Shown: positions 56,526-64,000 of the stretch, one piece after another
How positions within the stretch are numbered: position 1 is the stretch's first letter
How the letters are laid out: every line of letters starts with the position of its first letter
Assembly: GCF_017308075.1 (NCBI RefSeq)
Contig: NZ_JAFKFX010000034.1
Coordinates: 106,011-170,010 of the forward strand
Reading direction: 5' to 3'
Source of the DNA: Allobosea sp.
Lineage (GTDB): Bacteria; Pseudomonadota; Alphaproteobacteria; Rhizobiales; Beijerinckiaceae
Length of the DNA: 64,000 nucleotides
The notes under the pieces: model-generated
What the model saw: only the letters and a program-made list of their open reading frames with translations
Told to the model about the DNA's origin: nothing
Database searches by the model: none
Made by a program: the position numbers and the translations under genes

Positions 56526-58708
56526 CACGGCTGCTGCGGCTTGCACTGGCGCTCTCGGCTGCGCTCGGCTGGACGGGGGCGCGCGTGCAGGCCGAAGAAT
56601 GGCTGCCCGTCCGCGAGGTTTCGCTGGAACTAAGGCCCGGCAGCCCGCTGGATTTCTCCGCCATCCTGCCGAACGCGAAGATCGAGCCGAACCGGCGCCT
56701 GATCGCCAACGCCGATGGCCGGCTCGCCTATGCGAATGCACCGGGGGAGCCGGCGCGCCTGTCCTGCGCCTCGCTGGCCTGGAGCCCGGCTTCCGGCGGC
56801 TTCCCCGACCGCGCCAATGCCGACCGCTATGCCAGGCAACTGGCCTTGCACGGCTACAATCTGGCACGCCTGCATTTCGTCGACGGCAGCCTGATGTTCG
56901 GCCGGAAGACCGATTTCGACTTCGACCCGGAGACGCTCGACCGCATCCACTATTTCCTGGCCGCGCTGAAGCGGAACGGCATCTACTGGATGATCGACGG
57001 GCTCTCGTCCTGGCGCGGGGCCTATGGCGGCCATGACGATCGCTGGGACCCCGGCGGCACGCTCAAGCTCGCCTTGCATCTCGACGACGGCGCCTTTGCG
57101 CACTGGAAGCAGTTCACCGAAAAATTCTTCACCCGCGTCAATCCCTATACCGGGGTCGCGCCGATCCATGACGATGCCTTGGCGCTGGTGATCCTGGTCA
57201 ACGAGAACAATCTCGAATTCGAGAGCGTCGTCCACGATCGGCGTGGCAAGGCGCCCTATGACCCGATGTTCGCGGCACCGTTCAACGCCTGGCTGGCGCG
57301 GCACTACCCCTCCAGCGCGGCGCTCGCCAAGGCCTGGGGCGGCCTCGGCTGGACCGAGAAGCTGGAGAACGGCTCGATCCGGCTGCCGGCGGACCGCTAT
57401 GCCGACAGCCCGCGCCTGCGCGATCTCCAGGCCTTCTTCACCGAGATCGAGACCGCCTCGGCGGCGAAGATGAGCGAGACGCTGCGCGGCTTCGGCTACA
57501 AGGGGCTGATCAGCACCTACAATAACTGGCCGACCGTGCAGGCCGCGCTCAGCCGGCGCGGGCTCGATGTCGTGACGATGAACACCTATCACGACTGGGC
57601 GAGCGGCTATGCGCCGGGCAGCAAGCTCCTCCAGCAGAGCTCGCTCGGCGACGCCGCCAACTCCATGCGCATGGCCGCGGCGGCGCGCTGGCTCGGCAGG
57701 CCCTTCGTGATCAGCGAATACGACCATCTGTTCTGGAACCGCTATCGCTATGAGGGCGGCCTGGTCTTCCCGGCCTATGCTGCGCTGCAGGGCTGGGATG
57801 CGCTCTGCCGGCACGCGCACGGCCCGATCGCACTGTCCTATGGCGAACCCTACCCGCACAAGCGGGCCATGCTGCCCTATGCGATCGCGCTCGACCCGGT
57901 CGCGCGCGCCGGGGAAACGCTCGCCGCCCTGCTGTTCAGGCGCGGCGACGTCGCGGCCTCGCGGCTCACCATTCCGTTCGCGGTACGCGGCGAGGCCGAT
58001 CTTGGCCCGGACATGCAGGCCCGTGAGCCCGAACATCTGACGGAACTCGCCTTGCTCGGCAGGATCGGACTTAAGGCCGCCGACCGGATCGGCGACCGGA
58101 TCGCCGTCCTCCAGCCGCGCGGCGCCAACCGGCCCGAGGCGATCGTCGAGAAGCTGCGGGCGAGCCGCCTTCTCCCGGCCGAGAATGCGACGAAGCTCGC
58201 CGGCGGCCTCTTCCAGAGCGATACGGGCGAGCTTCTTTTGAACCGCCGCGACCGGCAATTGCGCCTGACGACGCCGGCGACGGAGGCCGTCGCCTTCGCC
58301 TCGGCGAGCCTGCCGGTCAAGCTCAGGACCCTCGGCATCGACGGCTCGGAGGGAGACGGCCTGATCGCGATCTCCTCGCTCGACAAGCCGGCATCGCTGA
58401 CCAAGGGCAGCCGCTTCCTGCTGATCTTCGCCACCGACGCCCGCAACACCGACATGGTCTTCCGCGACAGGGAGCAGAAGGTGATCGAGGATTTCGGCAG
58501 GCTGCCTGTCCGAATCCGCAAAGGGCATGTCGACATCAGGCTCGACCGGAGCGCCCGGCAATGGCAGCTCTCGCCGATCGGCCTCGATGGCAGCGTGAAG
58601 CCGCCGGCCATCAGCGGCAGCGGTCCCGTCGCCTTCCGGCTCAGCAACGACCTGCCGAGCGGCCCGACCACCTATTTCCTGCTCGAGCTCAAGGGAAGCG
58701 GCCCCTGA
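56522..58708 (+). CDS. Secreted clan GH-A-like glycoside hydrolase
   Basis: A 728-residue exported protein: signal peptide at about 1-24 (RLLRLALALSAALGWTGARVQA), then a TIM-barrel-like domain resembling GH5/GH42 clan A. HGYNLARLHFVDG and IYWMIDGLSSW are barrel strands; VILVNENN gives a likely acid/base Glu228 and FVISEYDHLFWN a likely nucleophile Glu399. The remaining ~300 residues are beta-rich. Inference: trims or degrades the polysaccharide made by this locus. Family number cannot be fixed without a search. Confidence 0.75.
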   Translation: MTRLLRLALALSAALGWTGARVQAEEWLPVREVSLELRPGSPLDFSAILPNAKIEPNRRLIANADGRLAYANAPGEPARLSCASLAWSPASGGFPDRANADRYARQLALHGYNLARLHFVDGSLMFGRKTDFDFDPETLDRIHYFLAALKRNGIYWMIDGLSSWRGAYGGHDDRWDPGGTLKLALHLDDGAFAHWKQFTEKFFTRVNPYTGVAPIHDDALALVILVNENNLEFESVVHDRRGKAPYDPMFAAPFNAWLARHYPSSAALAKAWGGLGWTEKLENGSIRLPADRYADSPRLRDLQAFFTEIETASAAKMSETLRGFGYKGLISTYNNWPTVQAALSRRGLDVVTMNTYHDWASGYAPGSKLLQQSSLGDAANSMRMAAAARWLGRPFVISEYDHLFWNRYRYEGGLVFPAYAALQGWDALCRHAHGPIALSYGEPYPHKRAMLPYAIALDPVARAGETLAALLFRRGDVAASRLTIPFAVRGEADLGPDMQAREPEHLTELALLGRIGLKAADRIGDRIAVLQPRGANRPEAIVEKLRASRLLPAENATKLAGGLFQSDTGELLLNRRDRQLRLTTPATEAVAFASASLPVKLRTLGIDGSEGDGLIAISSLDKPASLTKGSRFLLIFATDARNTDMVFRDREQKVIEDFGRLPVRIRKGHVDIRLDRSARQWQLSPIGLDGSVKPPAISGSGPVAFRLSNDLPSGPTTYFLLELKGSGP

Positions 58709-58804
58709 AGGTGGCCGGCCGGAGCGCACCACCGTTTATCACCGGTGCAAGGCATGCGATAAACCGGCCGGCAGCGAAGAGAGAACCGACGACGAGCATG
58801 ATCG

Positions 58805-59482
58805 ATGCGGCTGAACAGGCCTGAGTCCCCCCGGTTCGACCGGCCGGGCGCGGCGTCCGACAGCGCCTCCGATCGACCGGACGAAGGGCAGCCGGCGGAT
58901 GGTCGCCGCGCCGACGACAAGCCGGGCCCCGTTCTCGAACTCGGCCCCCGCGTGCGGCGGCTGCGCAAGGCGGCGGCGCTGACACTGGACGGTCTCGCCG
59001 AACGCTCCGGCGTCAGCCGGGCCATGCTGTCCAAGGTCGAACGCGGCGAGAAGAACCCGACCCTCGCCGTGGTCACCCGGATCGCGCGCGGGCTCGGCAC
59101 CTCGCTCTCCGGGCTGATGGGCGCGGACAGCGATGCCGCTCCGGTGGCGACGCGGCGCGTCGATCAGCGGCTGAGCTTTCGCGACAGCGAGACCGGCTTC
59201 GAGCGGCATGTGCTCTCCCCGGCCCATCCCGAAAGCGGGGTCGAGCTCTTGCTCCACGTGATCCCGCCCGGCATGTCCTCGGGCTGGCTGCCGACTTATG
59301 AGGGCAGCGTCGAGAAGCACCTGATCATCCAGGAAGGCCGGCTCTCGGTGGAGATCGGCGCGACGATGCACCGGCTCGCCGCCGGCGACAGCTTCTATTT
59401 CCAGATCCGCGAGCCCTATCGCTTCGTCAACGAGACGGACGAACGCTGCAGCTATTACTGCGTGATCGTCCGCCGCCCTTGA
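58805..59482 (+). CDS. XRE-cupin transcriptional regulator
   Basis: A 225-residue regulator: XRE helix-turn-helix at about 48-100 (VRRLRKAAALTLDGLAERSGVSRAMLSKVERGEKNPTL) and a C-terminal cupin (HVIPPGMSSGWLPTYEGSVEKHLIIQEGRLSV, AAGDSFYF). The first ~40 residues are disordered and charged, so a later start is possible. Converges on the aldehyde dehydrogenase gene; such regulators often control neighbouring amine or aldehyde catabolism. Confidence 0.88.
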   Translation: MRLNRPESPRFDRPGAASDSASDRPDEGQPADGRRADDKPGPVLELGPRVRRLRKAAALTLDGLAERSGVSRAMLSKVERGEKNPTLAVVTRIARGLGTSLSGLMGADSDAAPVATRRVDQRLSFRDSETGFERHVLSPAHPESGVELLLHVIPPGMSSGWLPTYEGSVEKHLIIQEGRLSVEIGATMHRLAAGDSFYFQIREPYRFVNETDERCSYYCVIVRRP

Positions 59483-59525
59483 CCGGCGCCCTGCCAGCTC
59501 GCGCCGCGGCGGGCGGACTTGCCGG

Positions 59526-61028
59526 CTATTGCAGGGTGAACGGGTTCGAGATCGCCGGCCTGGCGTTGATGAAGACGCTCTTCGGCTCGAGATATTCCAT
59601 GATCGCAGCCTGGCCGTTCTCGCGCCCGATCCCGGACTCCTTGAAGCCGCCGAACGGCGCGAGATAGCTGACCACGCGATAGGCGTTGACCCAGACCGTG
59701 CCCGCCTTGAGCTTCTTCGGCAGGGTCATGGCGCGGCCGAGATCGGTGGTCCAGACCCCAGCCGCGAGCCCGAAGGGCGTGTCGTTCGCCAGGGCGATCG
59801 CTTCCTCCTCGGTCTCGAAGCTGAGCACGCTGAGCAGCGGCCCGAAGACCTCCTCGCGCGCGATCCGCATCGTGTTGGTGACGCCGGCGAAGATGGTCGG
59901 CTCGACGAACCAGCCCTGCGTGCAGCCGGGACGCGTGCTACGCTCTCCGCCGAGGACGCAGCGCGCGCCGTCGCGGCGGGCGATCTCGATATAGTCGAGC
60001 ACCTTGGCGAGCTGCTGCTCTGTCGCGACCGGGCCGATATCGGTTTCGGGGTCGTTGGGATCGCCGAGGCGCGCCTGGCGCATCCTTTCGACCAGCCTGT
60101 CCAAGAAGCGATCATGGATCGAGGCCTGCAGCAGGAGCCGCGAGCCGGCCATGCAGGTCTGGCCACCGGCGGCGAAGATGCCGGAGATAACGCCCTTCAC
60201 CGCCGCGTCGATATCGGCGTCGGCGAAGACGATGTTGGGCGACTTGCCGCCGAGCTCGAGCGAGACCCGCTTGAACTGGCGGGCGGCGGCCTCGTAGATC
60301 CTGCGCCCGCCGGCATTGCCGCCAGTGAAGGCGATACGCGCCACCAGCGGATGCTCGACGAGCGGCTCGCCGGCCTCCTGCCCCAGCCCCGTGACGACAT
60401 TCACGACGCCGGGCGGGAAGCCGGCTTGCGTGAACAGCTTCGCCAGCTCCAGCATCGAGACCGAGGCGAATTCCGAGGGCTTGACCACGACGGTGTTGCC
60501 GGCCGCCAGCGCCGGGGCGAGCTTCCAGACCGTGAGCAGCAGCGGCGAATTCCAGGGCGTGATCGCACCGACGACGCCGAGCGGCTCATAGGCGACGTAG
60601 TGGAACATGTTGGCCTTGTCGATCGGCGTGACATGGCCCTCGATCTTGTCGGCGAGCCCGCCGTAATACTGGAACCAGCGCGGCAGATATTTCATCTGGC
60701 CGAGCATCTCGACGCGCAGCTTGCCATTGTCACGAACCTCGAGATCGGCGAGGCGCTCGGCATTGGCGGCGATCAGATCGGCGAGGCGGAACATCAGCAC
60801 GCCGCGATCGCTGGCGCTCATCCGCGACCAGGGCCCGCTGCTGAAGGCTTCATGCGCGGCCCTGACGGCGAGATCGACATCGGCGGCGCTGGCGCGCGGG
60901 ATCAGGGCCCAGGGCTTGCCGGTATAGGGGTTCTTGGTCTCCAGCCAGCCGCCGTCGACGGCCTCGCGGTCCTTGCCGTCGACATGCATGAAAAAGCGCT
61001 CGAGCGCCGGTGCCGTCTTGCTGGTCAT
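59526..61028 (-). CDS. NAD(P)-dependent aldehyde dehydrogenase
   Basis: A 500-residue aldehyde dehydrogenase. VVGAITPWNSPLLL (cofactor strand), catalytic Glu258 in VSLELGGKSPN and nucleophile Cys292 in GGQTCMAGSR; C-terminal APFGGFKESGIGRENGQAAI. Start ATG 61028; the frame extends far upstream into the binding-protein gene without support. It lies 77 bases downstream of a periplasmic binding-protein gene and is perhaps co-regulated with it by the XRE-cupin protein. Substrate unknown. Confidence 0.93.
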   Translation of the reverse strand: MTSKTAPALERFFMHVDGKDREAVDGGWLETKNPYTGKPWALIPRASAADVDLAVRAAHEAFSSGPWSRMSASDRGVLMFRLADLIAANAERLADLEVRDNGKLRVEMLGQMKYLPRWFQYYGGLADKIEGHVTPIDKANMFHYVAYEPLGVVGAITPWNSPLLLTVWKLAPALAAGNTVVVKPSEFASVSMLELAKLFTQAGFPPGVVNVVTGLGQEAGEPLVEHPLVARIAFTGGNAGGRRIYEAAARQFKRVSLELGGKSPNIVFADADIDAAVKGVISGIFAAGGQTCMAGSRLLLQASIHDRFLDRLVERMRQARLGDPNDPETDIGPVATEQQLAKVLDYIEIARRDGARCVLGGERSTRPGCTQGWFVEPTIFAGVTNTMRIAREEVFGPLLSVLSFETEEEAIALANDTPFGLAAGVWTTDLGRAMTLPKKLKAGTVWVNAYRVVSYLAPFGGFKESGIGRENGQAAIMEYLEPKSVFINARPAISNPFTLQ

Positions 61029-61064
61029 CGTGCTGGCTGTCCGTTTCGTCGCGAGGCCGGCAGG

Positions 61065-61096
61065 CCCCGGAACGCCGGCAAACGCCGGCACCGGGG
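61065..61096 (-). terminator. Hairpin between binding-protein and aldehyde dehydrogenase genes
   Basis: Outer arms CCCCGG/CCGGGG with an inner GCCGGC direct/inverted repeat, directly after the stop of the binding-protein gene. Confidence 0.45.
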
Positions 61097-61105
61097 GAGC
61101 GGGGA

Positions 61106-62311
61106 TCAGGGCTTGTGGAGATGCTGGCAGCCGCTCTGTTCGGCCGGGGTGAACAGGCCCTCGCTCGGCAGCGTCGCCAGTACCTTGTAGAGATCGGCCG
61201 GGCTCTTCGATTCCGCCGGGGATTTCACCTCGAACAGATGCATGTCCATGACGACGCGGCCATTGTCCTGGATGCGCGCCTTCTGGATCATGTCGCCGGT
61301 GATCGGCAGCTCGCGCATCTTCCTGGCGATGCCCTTGGCGTCGTCGCTGCCGAGCGCCTTGACCGCCTTGAGGTAATGCGTGGTCGCAATGTAGGCGAGC
61401 GCGTGGCCCATGGTCGGGACCTTGTTGTCGAAGCGCGCCATGTAACGCTTGGCCCAGGCGCGCGTCGCCTCGTTGATGTCCCAGTAGAACGGGGCGGAGA
61501 GCTTCAGCCCCTGCGCCGCCGGCAATCCGAGCGCGACGACGTTGTTCTCGTAGACCAGCATCGTCGCCGGCTTCGCCTTGACGCCGAATTCGCGCATCTG
61601 CTTCAGCGAATTCACGAGGTCCGGGCCGGCATTGGCGAGGCCGACGACGTTCGCGCCGGAGGACTGGGCGGTCAGCAGCGGCGAGGACAGATCGGCCGTC
61701 CCGAGCGGGTGGCGGGCCTCGCCCACCACCTGGCCACCAGCGGCCTTCACCGCCTTGCCGGCATCGGCCGCGAGATTGTGGCCGAAGACATAGTCGGCGG
61801 TGAGGAAGAACCATTTGTTGCCGCCCTCGTCGACGACGCCCTTGGCGACCGCATTGGCGAGTTCCGCCGTCGAGGGCGCCCATTGCGTGCCATAGGGCGA
61901 GCACTGGTTGCCGGTGAAGTTCGGGGCGTAGCCGCCGCTGACCAGGGTGGTGATCTGCCGCTCGCGCGCGACCGCCTGCACGGCGAGGCCGACCGAGCTC
62001 GAGCCGCCGGGCAGAATGACGCTGACACCGCGCTCGTCGATGAACTGGCGCGCCTGCGCCGAGCCGATATCGGGCTTGCTCTGGTGATCGGCGACCACGA
62101 CCTCGATCGGCCGGCCCAGCACCGAGCCGCCGAAATCCTCCACGGCCATGCGAACCGACAGCGCGGTGCCGGGGCCGCCATTGTCCGAGAAGGTGCCGGA
62201 CATGTCGTCGATGACGCCGATGCGGAACGGCTTGTCATTGGCGCTCGCCGGCAAGGTGCAGGCGATCATCGCCGCAGCCAGAAGCGAAGAGCGCAGCGCA
62301 GGCATGGTCAT
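61106..62311 (-). CDS. Branched-chain-amino-acid-type ABC substrate-binding protein
   Basis: A 401-residue periplasmic binding protein of the LivK/Leu family. Signal peptide about 1-24 (RSSLLAAAMIACTLPASA). Mature part: FRIGVIDDMSGTFSDNGGPG, VVVADHQSKPDIG, TADYVFGHNLAADA and GHALAYIATTHYLKAVKALG. A strong GGGGAGGATTTCACC ribosome site supports ATG 62311. No permease or ATPase is adjacent, so it is an orphan binding protein, common for this family in rhizobia. Ligand unknown, perhaps an aromatic acid or amide. Confidence 0.92.
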   Translation of the reverse strand: MTMPALRSSLLAAAMIACTLPASANDKPFRIGVIDDMSGTFSDNGGPGTALSVRMAVEDFGGSVLGRPIEVVVADHQSKPDIGSAQARQFIDERGVSVILPGGSSSVGLAVQAVARERQITTLVSGGYAPNFTGNQCSPYGTQWAPSTAELANAVAKGVVDEGGNKWFFLTADYVFGHNLAADAGKAVKAAGGQVVGEARHPLGTADLSSPLLTAQSSGANVVGLANAGPDLVNSLKQMREFGVKAKPATMLVYENNVVALGLPAAQGLKLSAPFYWDINEATRAWAKRYMARFDNKVPTMGHALAYIATTHYLKAVKALGSDDAKGIARKMRELPITGDMIQKARIQDNGRVVMDMHLFEVKSPAESKSPADLYKVLATLPSEGLFTPAEQSGCQHLHKP

Positions 62312-62420
62312 GGTGAAATCCTCCCCTGGACCGTTTCGGTCGCCGATCGGCCGGCCTTGTAGCCTTGGCTTCCGGCCCGGGCTGGCGGGCCGGAAGCAGG
62401 GGAATGCTAGCACTCGCCCA

Positions 62421-62439
62421 TAGAAATTCTACTATAGAA
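62421..62439. promoter_or_regulatory. Candidate operator of repeated TAGAA/TTCTA arms
   Basis: TAGAAATTCTACTATAGAA consists of alternating half-sites TAGAA and TTCTA forming two overlapping palindromes, in the AT-rich promoter region about 110 bases upstream of the binding-protein start. On the minus strand TATAGT could serve as a -10. Possible target of the XRE-cupin regulator; untested. Confidence 0.4.
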
Positions 62440-62583
62440 GAAAAATATGGCGGCCATAGCCGTGGGCTTCAGCCAGGACCTCCGCGAGGCCGACCGCCCC
62501 AGCAACCTGCCGGGATGCGTCATGTGCCGGACGTCCGGCGTCGGCAGTCGGGATTTGGCGCGCCATGGCGACGAGGCCTCCGC

Positions 62584-63603
62584 CTATCCCTGGAAAACCT
62601 CCGGATAGGCGAAGAGGCCGGGGGCGCCGCCGGTGTGCCAGAAGACGATGGTCTCCGTCGGAGCGATGGCGCCGCTCCGGACGAGCGCGACCAGGCCGGC
62701 CATCGCCTTTCCGGTATAGACGGGGTCGAGCAGAATCCCCTCGGTGCGGGCAACCAGCTCGACAGCCTCGATCATGGCGGCGGTCGGCTGGCCATAGCCC
62801 GAGCCGATCTGGGAATCGTCGACCTCGAGCCCCGTCACCGCACCTCTCTCGCGGCCTTCGAGAGCGAAGATCTCCTGGACCAGCCCAGCGACGATGGCTC
62901 CCGCCTCCTCGGCAGAGCGCGAGACGCTGACACCATGCACGCGGCAGGGCAACCCGGCCTCCGCGACGCCGGCAAGGATGCCGGCATGAGTGCCGCCGCT
63001 CCCGGTCGGCACGACGATATGGTCGAGGGAACAGCCTTTCTCGCGGGCCTGCGCCGCAAGCTCCAGAAGCGCCTCGCGATAGGCGAAGCTGCCGAGACCG
63101 TTAGAGCCTCCGACCGGGATGAGATAGGGTTTGCGCCCCTGCGCGGCCAATGCCGCCATCGTCGCCGCGGCCGCCGCCGTGCTGTCCTCGCCCGCAGCGA
63201 GAAAACGGATCTGCGCGCCGAAGATCCGGTCGAGCAGCTGGTTTCCGTTCGTGCGATAAGCCTCGCCACGATTGGCCACCGAGTCGGTCAGCAAGAGGAC
63301 GCAGCCGAGACCGTGCCGCGCCGCGGCCGCAGCGGTCTGACGGGCGTGGTTCGATTGCAGCGCGCCGATGGTCACCAGCACATCGGCGCCCTGCTGCAGC
63401 GCTTCAGCGACGAGGAATTCCAGCTTGCGGGCCTTGTTGCCGCCGCCGGCGAAACCCGTGCAGTCGTCGCGTTTGATGAAGAGCGAAGGCGCAGCACCGC
63501 CCCGCCCGAGCGCCTGCGACAGGCGCGGCATCTCCTCGAAAGGGGTGGGGAGCATGGCGAGGCCGGTCCTGGCCGGACCGGAAGATGTGGCGGGGTTAGT
63601 CAT
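62584..63603 (-). CDS. D-cysteine desulfhydrase / ACC-deaminase family PLP enzyme
   Basis: A 339-residue fold-type II PLP enzyme. N-terminal PTPFEEMPRLS, PLP Lys57 in GFAGGGNKARKLEFL, GALQSNHARQTAAAAARHG and VPTGSGGTHAGIL. Family members are D-cysteine desulfhydrase, L-cysteate sulfo-lyase and ACC deaminase; subfamily cannot be fixed by eye. Start ATG 63603. The gene is followed by a gap of about 270 bases to the binding-protein gene and preceded by insertion-sequence debris. Confidence 0.88.
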   Translation of the reverse strand: MTNPATSSGPARTGLAMLPTPFEEMPRLSQALGRGGAAPSLFIKRDDCTGFAGGGNKARKLEFLVAEALQQGADVLVTIGALQSNHARQTAAAAARHGLGCVLLLTDSVANRGEAYRTNGNQLLDRIFGAQIRFLAAGEDSTAAAAATMAALAAQGRKPYLIPVGGSNGLGSFAYREALLELAAQAREKGCSLDHIVVPTGSGGTHAGILAGVAEAGLPCRVHGVSVSRSAEEAGAIVAGLVQEIFALEGRERGAVTGLEVDDSQIGSGYGQPTAAMIEAVELVARTEGILLDPVYTGKAMAGLVALVRSGAIAPTETIVFWHTGGAPGLFAYPEVFQG

Positions 63604-63721
63604 TCTACCGATCCTTGCCTGAAAAGCGGGCCTCGATGCCCAGTCTCACCATAGTGCTCCCGCGGAAAAAGACAGCGTCCCACTGCCTGCCGCCGGTTTC
63701 GCGGACATCGGACCAGGCTTC

Positions 63722-63889
63722 ATGAAGCCCGAGGGGCGTATGGAGCACAGAGGATTTGGCGGCGAGTTCGAGATAGAGGCGCTTCAGCTGGTCAGGAAAC
63801 GCGGATTACGGCGCTCGCCATCTCCCCGAAAGACGTTCCAAGCGCGACGCAATGGCCCGCCCCCGTTAGGTGGCCCGGTTCTAATCTAG
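63722..63889 (+). pseudogene. Truncated IS3-type transposase orfA remnant
   Basis: In-frame ATGs at 63722 and 63740 open a short reading frame ending at 63889. Residues 5-22 from the second ATG read GFGGEFEIEALQLVRKRG, closely matching the N-terminus of IS3-family OrfA proteins (F-G-G-E-F-K-I-E-A-V-x-L-V-R-E-R-G). Similarity then stops abruptly at about 63807, so the helix-turn-helix and leucine zipper are missing. The rest of the frame, up to the stop, is not transposase-like and runs into the end of another insertion sequence. Confidence 0.6.
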
Positions 63890-64000
63890 TGCATGGTGGG
63901 CTTGGCGGCCACGGTTGAGATGGCCGGCGAAGCGGGTTGGGTTTGCGCAGCCGGCCAGACCACAGCGACCGGTGCTGGCGGCTTGTAGCCGAGCGAGGAG
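63853..64000 (-). mobile_element. Right end of an insertion sequence, transposase C-terminus (partial)
   Basis: On the minus strand a frame enters at 64000 and stops at 63886-63888. Its start, SSLGYKPPAPVAVVWPAA, is the R-P-H-S-S-L-G-Y-K-P-P-type ending of IS3/rve-integrase transposases (OrfB). The tail continues QTQPASPAISTVAAKPTMH. Beyond the stop, the stretch from about 63853 (TGGCCCGCCCCCGTTAGG) may be the terminal inverted repeat; its partner end is outside the window, so the boundary is a guess. Confidence 0.65.

Noticed and set aside
56630-58732. A 700-codon minus-strand frame opposite the GH-like gene
   Set aside because: Composition is shadow-like and there is no recognisable domain; the plus strand has a signal peptide and barrel motifs.
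59529-61190. A 553-codon plus-strand frame opposite the aldehyde dehydrogenase
   Set aside because: Shadow composition; the minus strand has intact catalytic Glu and Cys.
63604-63810. Minus-strand frame reading EAWSDVRETGGRQWDAVFF and similar
   Set aside because: It looks protein-like but has no start, is bounded by a stop near 63810, matches no family I know and is partly antisense to the better-supported orfA remnant.

Overview
The window is high-G+C, densely coded chromosomal DNA from an alphaproteobacterium, most likely a Hyphomicrobiales (Rhizobiales) member close to Bosea or Bradyrhizobium. That placement is inferred from gene content: FixNOQP cbb3 oxidase, a CoxMNOP-type oxidase, a PhaAB-type fused Mrp antiporter, the carboxyspermidine route and DUF6494. 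No rRNA, tRNA or CRISPR was seen.

Layout. 1-3648 (minus): cbb3 oxidase operon fixN-O-Q-P plus the start of a downstream small membrane protein, with a FixK/FNR-type box upstream. 4265-9776: a PTS EIIA-like protein, a Nudix hydrolase, two small proteins, the two carboxyspermidine genes and an Rnk-like protein. 9897-16253: a small XRE regulator divergent from a complete six-gene Mrp Na+/H+ antiporter operon. 16278-18485: a LuxR-type regulator divergent from an N-acyl-synthase-like GNAT protein. 18580-28475: a catabolic and transport island with acyl-CoA dehydrogenase, a DUF993 DapA-like protein, a LacI regulator with two matching palindromic operators, CoA-transferase, enoyl-CoA hydratase, SDR and a polar amino-acid-type ABC transporter. 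28500-31761: a Cds1-like cysteine desulfhydrase, a ketopantoate reductase-type protein and a beta-hydroxyacid dehydrogenase. 32418-36990: a CuA oxidase operon (coxMNOP-like) plus a subunit IV gene, followed by an orphan groEL.

39538-58708 is a large extracellular polysaccharide locus. It holds two GT4 glycosyltransferases, a deacetylase, an O-antigen ligase/polymerase-like protein, a Wzz/GumC-like chain-length protein, a Wzx-like flippase, a GT2 and a secreted clan GH-A-like protein. Embedded in it is an unusual activation/amidation cassette: AsnB, a free-standing acyl carrier protein, an AMP-forming ligase and a NadE-like synthetase. Nearby are two paralogous GNAT-like proteins and a PrmC-like methyltransferase. 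It resembles the accessory part of exosortase-linked EPS loci, but no exosortase is visible. This cassette is the best candidate here for an undescribed system.

58805-63603 holds an XRE-cupin regulator, an aldehyde dehydrogenase, a branched-chain-amino-acid-type binding protein and a D-cysteine desulfhydrase-family enzyme. The window ends in insertion-sequence debris: an orfA-like remnant on the plus strand and the C-terminus of a second transposase on the minus strand running off the edge.
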